The position numbers and the translations under genes are program-made. Source: Polaribacter sp. (GTDB taxonomy: Bacteria; Bacteroidota; Bacteroidia; Flavobacteriales; Flavobacteriaceae). From it: a stretch of 6,423 nucleotides of DNA. Numbering within the stretch: position 1 is the first letter of the stretch; the number at the start of each line of letters is the position of its first letter. The stretch covers positions 1 through 6,423 of the forward strand of contig JAQWIO010000138.1 in NCBI GenBank assembly GCA_029248845.1, written 5' to 3'. Under the pieces are notes generated by a model, which was given only the letters and a program-made list of their open reading frames with translations, had not been told where the DNA came from and made no database searches. This document shows, one piece after another, positions 1 to 5,473 of this stretch.

Positions 1-187
1 CCTGTAAGAAAAGATCTCTATCAGCTTCCTCAAAATTTTCTTTCACTTTTATAGCCATATCTAGACCTAAAGCATAACTTGCAGAGTCTATTTCTGTCTC
101 TAAAGATTTAACTTCTTTAAATTGGTTCCCACAAGAAAACATTGATGATACTACTGCGATTGTTAAAATACCTTTTATAATCTTCAT
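1..187 (-). CDS. FKBP-type peptidyl-prolyl isomerase lipoprotein, N-terminal part only
   Basis: The first 62 codons of a lipoprotein; the rest lies beyond the left edge. Translating the minus strand from the ATG at 187-185 gives a signal peptide (MKIIKGILTIAVVSSMFSC) with lipobox FSC and Cys19 as the likely lipidated residue. The mature start contains TEIDSASYALGLDMA. From memory this is typical of the FKBP_N dimerisation domain that precedes a C-terminal FKBP catalytic domain in Bacteroidota proteins of about 230-310 residues. The FKBP domain itself is not visible, so the isomerase assignment rests on this N-terminal resemblance and on the neighbouring gldI. It starts 7 bp after the gldI stop and has no promoter of its own, so it is probably the third gene of the DHH-gldI operon. 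The product should be anchored on the periplasmic side of an envelope membrane and help fold exported proteins. No Shine-Dalgarno is seen; the leader is A/T only. Confidence 0.78.
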   Translation of the reverse strand, partial: MKIIKGILTIAVVSSMFSCGNQFKEVKSLETEIDSASYALGLDMAIKVKENFEEADRDLFLQ

Positions 188-194
188 TTTTTAT

Positions 195-725
195 TTATTT
201 AATACTTATTAATGTTACTGTACTTTTTATTGACTGGTTAATTCCTATTCTATTTCCATCTCCAGAAATACCAAAAGCATTATAAGATGGGATAACAAAT
301 ATAATGGTTTCTCCCATTTTCATCAACTTTATTCCGGATTGAAGTCCAGAAATAAAATCTTCTTTATCTACTTTGTACTTTTTAAGTCCTAATTCATCTT
401 TACTGTATATCACAGTACCTTGCAAATCAGTTATATTATATTCAAAAGTAACTTCATTACCAGTTTTAGGAGTTTGCCTATTTTCATCTATTTTAGTGAC
501 GTACGAATACCAAAATCCATTTGGAGAAACTTGATATGTTTTTAAGGAATCAGTTTTTATAAGAGCTAGAATATTCTCATTTTCAATAGTATTTAAACGA
601 ATAGATTCTGCTGCAGTTTCATTTAAAATAGTTGAAGATGACCTAGGATTTATAGGTTTTCTTGGTTCTACTTTAGTGCAACCAAGACCCAAAAAGATAA
701 TAAAAATTAAAAAATTAATTTTCAT
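195..725 (-). CDS. gldI: Gliding motility lipoprotein GldI, FKBP-type peptidyl-prolyl isomerase
   Basis: A 176-residue lipoprotein. The signal peptide runs over residues 1-15, with lipobox LGLGC and lipidated Cys16. Its -3 residue is Gly, which is unusual but tolerated in this phylum. After the Cys comes an RKPI segment (22-25), which I recall as typical of GldI, then a helical linker (about 35-66), the segment GFWYSYVTK (70-78) and an FKBP fold from about 87 to 175. In Flavobacterium johnsoniae GldI is required for gliding and is thought to fold periplasmic or outer-membrane parts of the motility/type IX secretion machinery. The FKBP core is recognisable (FEYNITDLQG, GLQSGIKLM, PSYNAFG), but by eye two usual FKBP12 pocket residues are changed: Asp37 to Tyr107 and Trp59 to Leu128. 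The ATG at 725 lies inside the end of the upstream DHH gene (11-bp overlap), implying translational coupling. Another FKBP lipoprotein gene follows after 7 bp. Confidence 0.9.
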   Translation of the reverse strand: MKINFLIFIIFLGLGCTKVEPRKPINPRSSSTILNETAAESIRLNTIENENILALIKTDSLKTYQVSPNGFWYSYVTKIDENRQTPKTGNEVTFEYNITDLQGTVIYSKDELGLKKYKVDKEDFISGLQSGIKLMKMGETIIFVIPSYNAFGISGDGNRIGINQSIKSTVTLISIK

Positions 726-1743
726 TTGAGACTTCTAATTCTTTTTTATATTCTGGTAACAATCCGCTAAACTTCGCAATCGTTTTTTCCATTGACAAAT
801 CAGATTTTCCACCAGCCGCATTGTCATGGCCACCTCCATTGAAATGATTCCTAGAAAATTGATTTACAGAAAAACTTCCTTTAGAACGAAAAGAAATCTT
901 TATAATTCCTTGTTCATTATCTTCAATAAAAATTGCTGCCAAAATAATTCCTTTTAATGAAAGAGCATAATTTACAATTCCTTCTGTATCGCCTTTTTGA
1001 AAATTAAATTGTTTTTTTTCTGCCGATGTTAGAGTAATAAATGCAGTTTTATAATTTGGTAAAATTTGTAAATTACTCAAAGCCTGACCTAATAATAACA
1101 ATCTATTATAGGAATTCGCATCATACACATTGTTATGAATTTTATCGTTTTCAGCTCCCTTATCTATTAAATCTGCAATAATTATATGTGTATTACTTGT
1201 TGTAGATCGAAAACGAAAAGAACCGGTATCTGTCATAATACCCGTATATAAACAAGTAGCAATATCAGCGTCAATTAAATCTAAATCACTATTCATTTCT
1301 ATAAAATGATATACCATTTGAGAAGTTGAACAAATAGTAACATCAGAATACATATATTTAAAATCATCTGGTTGTTGATGATGATCTATCATCGCAAAAT
1401 CATTTGGATACTTCTCTAACGTGTTTTGCATGTCTGAACCTACTCTGTGCAATGCGTTTAAATCAAAAAGAATAATAATTTCTGATTTATTTATTGCTTT
1501 TTTTGATTGGGTATTTTGCCAATCAAAACGAAATGTTGTTTTTGAACCAGGTAGCCAATGTAAAAATTCCGGATATTCATTGGGAACAACTACAGTTGCA
1601 TCGTGCCCTTTTTTATCTAGGTACATCTTTAAGGCTAATGTGGAACCCATGGCATCTCCATCAGGATTTCGATGACCAATTATTACAATTGATTTTGGTT
1701 TCTCAAGAAAGTTTATTAACTCGTCAAATCCTTTTAAAATCAT
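715..1743 (-). CDS. DHH/DHHA1-family phosphoesterase, NrnA-like (oligoribonuclease / pAp phosphatase type)
   Basis: A 342-residue cytoplasmic protein when started at the ATG at 1743. An in-frame TTG at 1752 would add three residues (MQA), but it falls inside the predicted -7 promoter box, so the ATG is preferred. In numbering from that ATG, motif I is HRNPDGD (24-30), motif II includes the Asp of FDLNALHRVG (Asp94), the name-giving DHH is 120-122, and the motif IV Asp is in GIMTDTGSF (Asp172). These are the ligands of the two-metal (usually Mn2+) centre of the DHH family. The C-terminal DHHA1 domain ends with the substrate-binding loop GGGHDNAAGG (303-312). NrnA-type members degrade 2-5-nt RNA fragments from the 3' end and dephosphorylate pAp; length and domain order fit NrnA better than RecJ or GdpP. 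The substrate cannot be decided from sequence. It heads the minus-strand operon, overlaps gldI by 11 bp and is divergent from ndk. Confidence 0.9.
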   Translation of the reverse strand: MILKGFDELINFLEKPKSIVIIGHRNPDGDAMGSTLALKMYLDKKGHDATVVVPNEYPEFLHWLPGSKTTFRFDWQNTQSKKAINKSEIIILFDLNALHRVGSDMQNTLEKYPNDFAMIDHHQQPDDFKYMYSDVTICSTSQMVYHFIEMNSDLDLIDADIATCLYTGIMTDTGSFRFRSTTSNTHIIIADLIDKGAENDKIHNNVYDANSYNRLLLLGQALSNLQILPNYKTAFITLTSAEKKQFNFQKGDTEGIVNYALSLKGIILAAIFIEDNEQGIIKISFRSKGSFSVNQFSRNHFNGGGHDNAAGGKSDLSMEKTIAKFSGLLPEYKKELEVSNEN

Positions 1744-1749
1744 AGCTTG

Positions 1750-1757
1750 CAAATATA
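1750..1757 (-). promoter_or_regulatory. Predicted -7 box of the DHH-gldI operon
   Basis: On the minus strand the 8-mer TATATTTG matches the Bacteroidota -7 consensus TAnnTTTG exactly. It ends only 6 bases before the preferred ATG at 1743, so the transcript would be leaderless or nearly so. No TTG -33 element lies at the usual 17-23 bp distance, so this is a -7-only prediction in AT-rich DNA. Confidence 0.4.
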
Positions 1758-1779
1758 CAATTTAATTAAAAAAAAAATG

Positions 1780-1787
1780 TAATTTTG
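1780..1787 (+). promoter_or_regulatory. Predicted -7 box of ndk
   Basis: TAATTTTG matches TAnnTTTG exactly, about 56 bp before the ndk ATG, giving an expected transcription start near 1793 and a leader of about 50 nt. There is no clear -33 TTG at normal spacing. The box is immediately followed by the 12-bp palindrome at 1789-1800. Confidence 0.45.
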
Positions 1788-1788
1788 C

Positions 1789-1800
1789 CACAAATTTGTG
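1789..1800. repeat. Perfect 12-bp palindrome in the DHH/ndk divergent promoter region
   Basis: CACAAATTTGTG is a perfect inverted repeat with no central spacer. It begins one base after the predicted ndk -7 box and spans the expected ndk transcription start, which is a classic operator position. No specific regulator can be named, and a chance origin is possible, though the C/G ends make it less trivial than an A/T-only palindrome. Confidence 0.4.
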
Positions 1801-1843
1801 AAAAGGTACACAACAATAAATTAGAAATTAAAAAGTCTATAAA

Positions 1844-2263
1844 ATGGCAACAAATAGAACATTTACAATGCTTAAACCAGATGCTGTAGAAAACGGACAT
1901 ATTGGTGCAATCCTAGAAAAAATTAATGCTGCAGGATTTAGAATTGTAGCATTAAAGAAAACTCAAATGACAAAAGCTGATGCTGAAGCTTTTTATGCTA
2001 TTCATAATGAGCGTCCTTTTTTTGGTGAATTAGTTGCCTTTATGACCCGTGGACCAATCATAGCAGCAATCTTAGAAAAAGAAAATGCAATTGATGACTT
2101 TAGAACTCTAATCGGTGCTACCAATCCTACAGACGCTGCAGAGGGAACTATTCGTAAACTATATGCAACTTCAATGGGAGAAAATGCGATTCATGGATCT
2201 GATAGTGATGAAAATGCAGAGATTGAAGGAAATTTTCATTTTTCAGGGAGAGATAAATTTTAA
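1844..2263 (+). CDS. ndk: Nucleoside diphosphate kinase
   Basis: A complete 139-residue Ndk, the usual bacterial length. It transfers the gamma-phosphate of ATP to nucleoside diphosphates through a phosphohistidine, balancing the (d)NTP pools in the cytoplasm. Visible hallmarks are the N-terminal TFTMLKPDAV with the conserved Lys11, the RPFFGELVAFM helix region (57-67), the ATNPTDAAEGTIR segment (92-104) and the active-site loop NAIHGSDS with catalytic His117. The ATG at 1844 is clear and follows an A-rich leader without a Shine-Dalgarno. It is a single-gene unit: a promoter box lies at 1780-1787, it is divergent from the DHH gene, and a strong terminator hairpin starts 21 bp after the stop. 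The start ATGGCAACA is shared with two later plus-strand genes in the window. Confidence 0.97.
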   Translation: MATNRTFTMLKPDAVENGHIGAILEKINAAGFRIVALKKTQMTKADAEAFYAIHNERPFFGELVAFMTRGPIIAAILEKENAIDDFRTLIGATNPTDAAEGTIRKLYATSMGENAIHGSDSDENAEIEGNFHFSGRDKF

Positions 2264-2283
2264 GAATCTTATTTTTAAATACC

Positions 2284-2327
2284 TACAAAAAGATCTCGTT
2301 ACATTTCAGTAACGAGATTTTTTTGTA
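2284..2327. terminator. Bidirectional intrinsic terminator between ndk and the DUF721 gene
   Basis: A perfect 10-bp stem, ATCTCGTTAC (2293-2302) with GTAACGAGAT (2309-2318), closes a 6-nt loop. It extends outward with one G-U pair and then A-T and C-G pairs to 2284/2327. The plus strand ends in a run of seven Ts (2318-2324), and the A-run at 2287-2291 gives a T-run on the minus strand. It lies between convergent genes (ndk stop at 2263, DUF721 stop at 2411), so it can end both transcripts. Confidence 0.88.
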
Positions 2328-2410
2328 AAATATAGTTCTGTGATTTTATGAAACCCTCTTTTGAATATTGATATCAAAAAATAAAAAAAAGTTAGGAATT
2401 AATAATTAAT

Positions 2411-2707
2411 TTATACCAACATCAATTTTGAAATCACTTCCTTACCTATTTCTTCATTCATAATTTTAAGAATTTTCTCTTTCCCATAACTTAATTCTTC
2501 ACGTAAAACAGAAGAATTTAACTGAATAATTAGTGTTTTATTTTGTAGTTTTACAGAAGTAGTATGCGAAGCAACTCCGGGTCCCATCATTTTAGTCCAA
2601 GTTTCTTCAACTTTAATTTTCTGCATTCCTTTACTCAAGTTGTTTTCTTTGATAAAGCTCTGCATTAAATCTTTTACTGAAAAAGAATCATTTTCTCTTT
2701 TTGCCAT
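2411..2707 (-). CDS. DUF721 (DciA-like) domain protein
   Basis: A 98-residue protein that is almost only the DUF721 domain. An N-terminal helical stretch SVKDLMQSFIKENNL (10-24) is followed by a conserved Trp with a nearby Gly (VEETWTKMMGPGVASHT, Trp37 and Gly42), a beta segment KTLIIQLNSS (57-66) and the LREEL motif (68-72). These features fit the family founded on DciA, the ancestral bacterial operator of replicative helicase DnaB loading in species without DnaC. Stand-alone short versions are usual in Bacteroidota. That this protein acts with DnaB is inferred from the family and is not shown here. It lies downstream of recF on the same strand, 97 bp away, with its own promoter candidate and a possible recF terminator between, so cotranscription is uncertain. 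It converges on ndk. Older annotations may call it an RNA-binding or hypothetical protein. Confidence 0.85.
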   Translation of the reverse strand: MAKRENDSFSVKDLMQSFIKENNLSKGMQKIKVEETWTKMMGPGVASHTTSVKLQNKTLIIQLNSSVLREELSYGKEKILKIMNEEIGKEVISKLMLV

Positions 2708-2730
2708 TATGGTATGTTTATTTGTATTTG

Positions 2731-2762
2731 CAAAAATTTCATTAAAAATAAGAAAAGATCAA
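2731..2762 (-). promoter_or_regulatory. Candidate promoter of the DUF721 gene
   Basis: On the minus strand TTG (2762-2760), a 21-bp spacer and AATTTTTG (2738-2731) resemble the Bacteroidota promoter TTG-N17-23-TAnnTTTG, with one mismatch in the -7 box. Transcription would start near 2725, giving a leader of roughly 17 nt before the ATG at 2707. Confidence 0.35.
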
Positions 2763-2767
2763 TACTT

Positions 2768-2806
2768 AAAAAAAATTACGATAGAGTTTTTTAATATGGT
2801 AATTTT
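2768..2806 (-). terminator. Possible weak terminator of recF
   Basis: Read on the minus strand, AAAATTAC (2806-2799) pairs perfectly with GTAATTTT (2779-2772) around a 19-nt loop. The downstream arm merges into a T-run reaching 2768. The stem begins inside the recF stop codon. It is AT-rich with a long loop, so termination would be inefficient at best. Confidence 0.38.
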
Positions 2807-3884
2807 ATAATCTAAAAATCTGATATTCTTTTGCCCCTTGTTTTAATATATTCTCAGTTCTTTCAGTATGTGTATCTGTAATAAATATTTGTCCGAATTC
2901 ATCATTATTTACCAAATCTATAATCTGAGAAACTCTATTTTCATCTAATTTATCAAAAATATCATCTAATAGTAGAATAGGTGTGACAGAAGACTGTTGT
3001 TTTATAAACTCAAACTGAGCTAATTTTAAAGCTATTAAATATGATTTTTGCTGCCCTTGAGAGCCAAATTTTTTTATTGGAAACGCTCCTATTTCAAAAC
3101 TCAAATCATCTTTATGAATCCCTGATGTTGTGTACTGCATGATTTTATCTTTAGCTAAAGATTTATTCAATAATGTATCCATAGAAAAATCATGTAACTG
3201 ACTTCTATACCTCAAATTTACTCGCTCTTTATCACCTGAAATTATTTGATACTTTTGATTAAAAATAGGAATAAATTCCTCTAAAAAATTTTTTCTTACT
3301 ATATAAATTCTACTTCCATACTCAGAAAGTTGCTCGTCATATACTCCTAAATTCAAAGCATCAAAAGTTCTATTTGCAGCAAAATATTTTAACAATGCAT
3401 TTCTTTGAGAAAGTACTTTATTGTAGGAAAGTAAATCATTTAAATAAGTTTTATTTTGTTGAGATATTACACCGTCAACAAACTTTCTTCTTGTATCGCT
3501 TCCTTCTGTAACTAAATCTCTATCTGCGGGGGAAACAATCACCAAAGGCAACTGACCAATATGTTCAGAAAACTTTTCGTAACTTTTTCCATTTCTCTTC
3601 AAAACTTTTTTTTGTCCTTTTTTAAGGCTACAAACAATTTTTTCATTTCTTTGATTTAATAGATAGTCCCCTTCTATCATAAAGAAACCTTCCCCATGCC
3701 TGATATTCTGAATTGCCACAGGATTAAAGTAGCTCTTAGTAAACGACAGATAATAAATAGCATCTAAAACATTTGTTTTCCCAACACCATTTTCACCAAC
3801 AAAACAATTTATTTTCTTATGAAAATCAAAAGATTGCGACTCAATATTTTTATAATTAACTATAGTAATTTTTTGTAAATACAT
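2805..3884 (-). CDS. recF: DNA replication and repair protein RecF
   Basis: A complete 359-residue RecF, normal for the family (about 350-370). It is an SMC-like ATPase that binds gapped DNA and, with RecO and RecR, loads RecA for post-replication gap repair. The N-terminus LQKITIVNYKNIE is typical. The Walker A motif is GENGVGKT (30-37), the ABC signature region is FGSQGQQKS (273-281), and Walker B with the D-loop is ILLLDDIFDKLDENR (303-317). A switch His follows in FITDTHTER (334-342, His339). A VSPADRDLVTEG segment at 117-128, typical of RecF, is also present. The ATG at 3884 is supported by the conserved start. It is not next to dnaA/dnaN/gyrB as in many phyla; here it lies between the TPR gene (divergent) and the DUF721 gene (downstream, same strand). 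No exact TAnnTTTG box was found upstream; near-matches at about 3913-3943 are too weak to call. Confidence 0.97.
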   Translation of the reverse strand: MYLQKITIVNYKNIESQSFDFHKKINCFVGENGVGKTNVLDAIYYLSFTKSYFNPVAIQNIRHGEGFFMIEGDYLLNQRNEKIVCSLKKGQKKVLKRNGKSYEKFSEHIGQLPLVIVSPADRDLVTEGSDTRRKFVDGVISQQNKTYLNDLLSYNKVLSQRNALLKYFAANRTFDALNLGVYDEQLSEYGSRIYIVRKNFLEEFIPIFNQKYQIISGDKERVNLRYRSQLHDFSMDTLLNKSLAKDKIMQYTTSGIHKDDLSFEIGAFPIKKFGSQGQQKSYLIALKLAQFEFIKQQSSVTPILLLDDIFDKLDENRVSQIIDLVNNDEFGQIFITDTHTERTENILKQGAKEYQIFRL

Positions 3885-3967
3885 TAATAAAATTTAATAT
3901 TAAAAACGATCTGCAAAATATTGAAAATTTAGCAAATTATACGCTTTTAAAATCCAATTAAAAAAAC

Positions 3968-3975
3968 TATTTTTG
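3968..3975 (+). promoter_or_regulatory. Predicted -7 box of the TPR gene (possibly also ribH)
   Basis: TATTTTTG matches TAnnTTTG exactly, 21 bp before the preferred ATG at 3997, so the leader would be about 15 nt. No TTG is found at -33. The recF/TPR divergent gap (3885-3996) is otherwise AT-rich with no other clear element. Confidence 0.4.
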
Positions 3976-3996
3976 TGACCAATAATTTAAATGAAT

Positions 3997-4761
3997 ATGG
4001 CAACATACAAGAAAAAATATAAAGCAGAAAGTAAAAAAGAGGAAAATCAAATTGATGAATCAGAATTTGAAACTGCTGGTGTTCTAAACACATTAGAAGA
4101 AACTGCTTCAAAATCAGAACAATGGATTGAGAAAAATAACAAACCTTTATTCTTGAGTTTGATTGCGATTGTTGTTCTCTTTTTAGCCTACCTAGGATAC
4201 ATAAAATACGAAGTTGAGCCAAACGAATTAGAAGCCTCTAATGAATTAGCTTTCCCAAGAAAACATTTTGATGAGGCTGCAACTGCAGGTTCTGGAATAG
4301 ATTCTTTGTTAAATCTAGGCTTAGAGGGGGCAGATGGAAAATTTGGTTTTTTGGATATTGCTAATGAGTATAGCGGAACTGATGCCGGAAATTTAGCAAA
4401 TTACTATGCAGGCGTTTCTTATTTACAAATAAAAGAATACGATAAAGCAATTGAATATTTAAGCAAATTTGATTCTGAGGATGAAATGTTAGGCCCTGTT
4501 TCTCTTGGTGCTATTGGAGATGCTTTTGCAGATATAAACCAACCTGAAGATGCTCTTGATTATTACGAAAAAGCTGCTAGTAATAAAAAAAACGAGTTTA
4601 CAACACCTTTATTTTTATTTAAAGCAGGACAAACTGCAATGGAATTAAAGAAATTTGATAAAGCTGAAATTCTATTCACAAAGATTTATAAAGAGTATTC
4701 TAAATCTGACCAAGGTAGAGAGATAGAAAAATATATTACAGCAGCTAAATATGCTAATTAG
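3997..4761 (+). CDS. Membrane-anchored tetratricopeptide (TPR) protein
   Basis: A 254-residue protein. An ATG two codons earlier (3991) is also in frame; 3997 is preferred because it gives MATYKKKY, the start I recall for flavobacterial relatives, and the ATGGCAACA context seen at ndk and ribH. Layout: a Lys/Glu-rich N-terminal tail (1-48) with no signal peptide, one transmembrane helix (about 51-69, FLSLIAIVVLFLAYLGY), then a soluble C-terminal domain. By the positive-inside rule that domain is outside the cytoplasmic membrane. It carries at least three TPR-like units: NYYAGVSYLQIKEYDKAIEYL (start about 135), GAIGDAFADINQPEDALDYY (start about 171) and LFKAGQTAMELKKFDKAEILF (start about 207). 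The layout resembles YfgM, a SecYEG-linked periplasmic TPR protein, but the role here is not known. It is divergent from recF, with ribH 57 bp downstream on the same strand, so the two may share a transcript. Confidence 0.85.
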   Translation: MATYKKKYKAESKKEENQIDESEFETAGVLNTLEETASKSEQWIEKNNKPLFLSLIAIVVLFLAYLGYIKYEVEPNELEASNELAFPRKHFDEAATAGSGIDSLLNLGLEGADGKFGFLDIANEYSGTDAGNLANYYAGVSYLQIKEYDKAIEYLSKFDSEDEMLGPVSLGAIGDAFADINQPEDALDYYEKAASNKKNEFTTPLFLFKAGQTAMELKKFDKAEILFTKIYKEYSKSDQGREIEKYITAAKYAN

Positions 4762-4776
4762 TTAGTTCAACTAACT
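4760..4776. repeat. Perfect 8-bp inverted repeat at the end of the TPR gene
   Basis: AGTTAGTT and AACTAACT flank a single C; as RNA, about 7 bp around a TCA loop. It overlaps the TPR stop codon. No T-run follows, so it is not a canonical terminator; it might stabilise the upstream mRNA end or simply attenuate read-through into ribH. Confidence 0.3.
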
Positions 4777-4818
4777 GCTAAAATACAAATTCAACTTTGA
4801 TACTATAAACGTTCAAAA

Positions 4819-5325
4819 ATGGCAACAACTAATTTATCATATTACGATAATGCTACAATCCCAAATGCGAAGTCTTTTCGATTTGGGATTGTCGTTTCAG
4901 AATGGAATCCTGAAATTACTAAAAATTTACATAAAGGGGCTATTGAAACTTTATTAGATTGTGGTGCCGCAAAAAAAAATATTCTTTCTTGGAAGGTTCC
5001 TGGAAGTTTTGAACTTGTATACGGTTGTAAAAAAATGGTTCAATCTCAACAAGTTGACGCTATTATTGCAATAGGAAATGTAATTCAAGGAGAAACCAAA
5101 CATTTCGATTTTGTATGTGATGGTGTCACTCAAGGAATTATTGATTTAAATATAAAATACGATATTCCTATCATCTTTTGTGTACTAACAGATAATACAA
5201 AACAACAATCAATCGATAGGTCAGGAGGAAAATTAGGCAACAAAGGAATTGAATGTGCAATTGCCGCCATTAAAATGGCAGCCATTAAAAATATTGATAT
5301 AACCAAAGAAAGTATTGGTTTTTAA
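4819..5325 (+). CDS. ribH: 6,7-dimethyl-8-ribityllumazine synthase
   Basis: A complete 168-residue lumazine synthase. It condenses 5-amino-6-ribitylaminouracil with 3,4-dihydroxy-2-butanone 4-phosphate to give the precursor that riboflavin synthase converts to riboflavin; the enzyme assembles as pentamers or 60-mers in the cytoplasm. Visible signatures are FGIVVSEWN (22-30, substrate-stacking Trp29), the VPGSFEL loop (60-66), IGNVIQGETKHFDFV (85-99) with catalytic His95 matching His88 of the Bacillus subtilis enzyme, and VLTDNTKQQSIDRSGGKLGN (122-141) with phosphate-binding Arg134. The N-terminus is slightly longer than in the shortest family members, as is common. No other rib gene is adjacent, and the 57-bp upstream gap is too short for an FMN riboswitch. 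CAACTTTG at 4792-4799 is a 7/8 match to TAnnTTTG, so a private promoter is possible; otherwise it is read from the TPR gene. Confidence 0.97.
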   Translation: MATTNLSYYDNATIPNAKSFRFGIVVSEWNPEITKNLHKGAIETLLDCGAAKKNILSWKVPGSFELVYGCKKMVQSQQVDAIIAIGNVIQGETKHFDFVCDGVTQGIIDLNIKYDIPIIFCVLTDNTKQQSIDRSGGKLGNKGIECAIAAIKMAAIKNIDITKESIGF

Positions 5326-5326
5326 C

Positions 5327-5364
5327 AAAGTGTTTTTAAATTAAATAATAAAGAGCACTTTTTT
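5327..5364 (+). terminator. Probable intrinsic terminator of ribH
   Basis: Starting one base after the ribH stop codon, AAAGTG (5327-5332) pairs with CACTTT (5356-5361). The stem continues inward with five further pairs, two of them U-G, around a 13-nt AT loop. Six Ts (5359-5364) form the tail. The stem is moderate, but the position and T-run fit termination before the next promoter. Confidence 0.55.
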
Positions 5365-5373
5365 CATCATTTC

Positions 5374-5404
5374 TTGAAGAACTCCTTTTAATTCTGTAAA
5401 TTTG
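5374..5404 (+). promoter_or_regulatory. Promoter of the small membrane protein-mutL unit
   Basis: TTG (5374-5376), a 20-bp spacer and TAAATTTG (5397-5404) match the Bacteroidota promoter consensus TTG-N17-23-TAnnTTTG at both elements, the best promoter in the window. Transcription should begin near 5410, giving a leader of about 64 nt before the ATG at 5474. Confidence 0.62.
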
Positions 5405-5425
5405 AAATATGTATTCAATTGGTTT

Positions 5426-5465
5426 AATAATTGATTTACTTCAAATCAATAAAAAATCAATTATT
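5426..5465 (+). repeat. Competing inverted repeats in the leader of the small membrane protein gene
   Basis: AATAATTGATTT (5426-5437) is perfectly complementary to AAATCAATTATT (5454-5465), a 12-bp stem with a 16-nt loop. The inner part, ATTGATTT (5430-5437), can pair instead with an identical AAATCAAT copy at 5443-5450 (8 bp, 5-nt loop). The two foldings exclude each other. The long form ends 8 nt before the ATG at 5474, close enough to hinder ribosome entry. All arms are AT-rich, so stability is limited. Confidence 0.5.
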
Positions 5466-5473
5466 CTTAAACT

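Noticed and set aside
1421..1745. Two overlapping plus-strand open frames of 83 and 84 codons
   Set aside because: They lie antisense within the well-supported DHH phosphoesterase gene and show no recognisable protein features.
2115..2312. A plus-strand open frame of 65 codons
   Set aside because: It is out of frame within the conserved end of ndk and runs into the terminator hairpin.
2368..2411. Palindromes TTGATATCAA and AATTAATAATTAATT after the convergent terminator
   Set aside because: They are short and AT-rich with no neighbouring promoter; the strong hairpin at 2284-2327 already explains termination.
3893..3904. Perfect palindrome TTTAATATTAAA upstream of recF
   Set aside because: It is made only of A and T in very AT-rich DNA, where such palindromes are common by chance, and it is not placed at a defined promoter element.
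3947..4222. A minus-strand open frame of 91 codons with hydrophobic stretches
   Set aside because: It is antisense to the TPR gene; its hydrophobic look comes from reading the complement of Lys/Glu-rich and AT-rich codons.
4762..4818. Possible FMN riboswitch before ribH
   Set aside because: The gap is only 57 bp, too short for the RFN aptamer, and shows none of its conserved sequence.
5326..5473. Possible unlisted small gene or RNA gene in the 148-bp gap
   Set aside because: The space is accounted for by a terminator, a promoter and a structured leader; no credible open frame or tRNA-like fold is seen.
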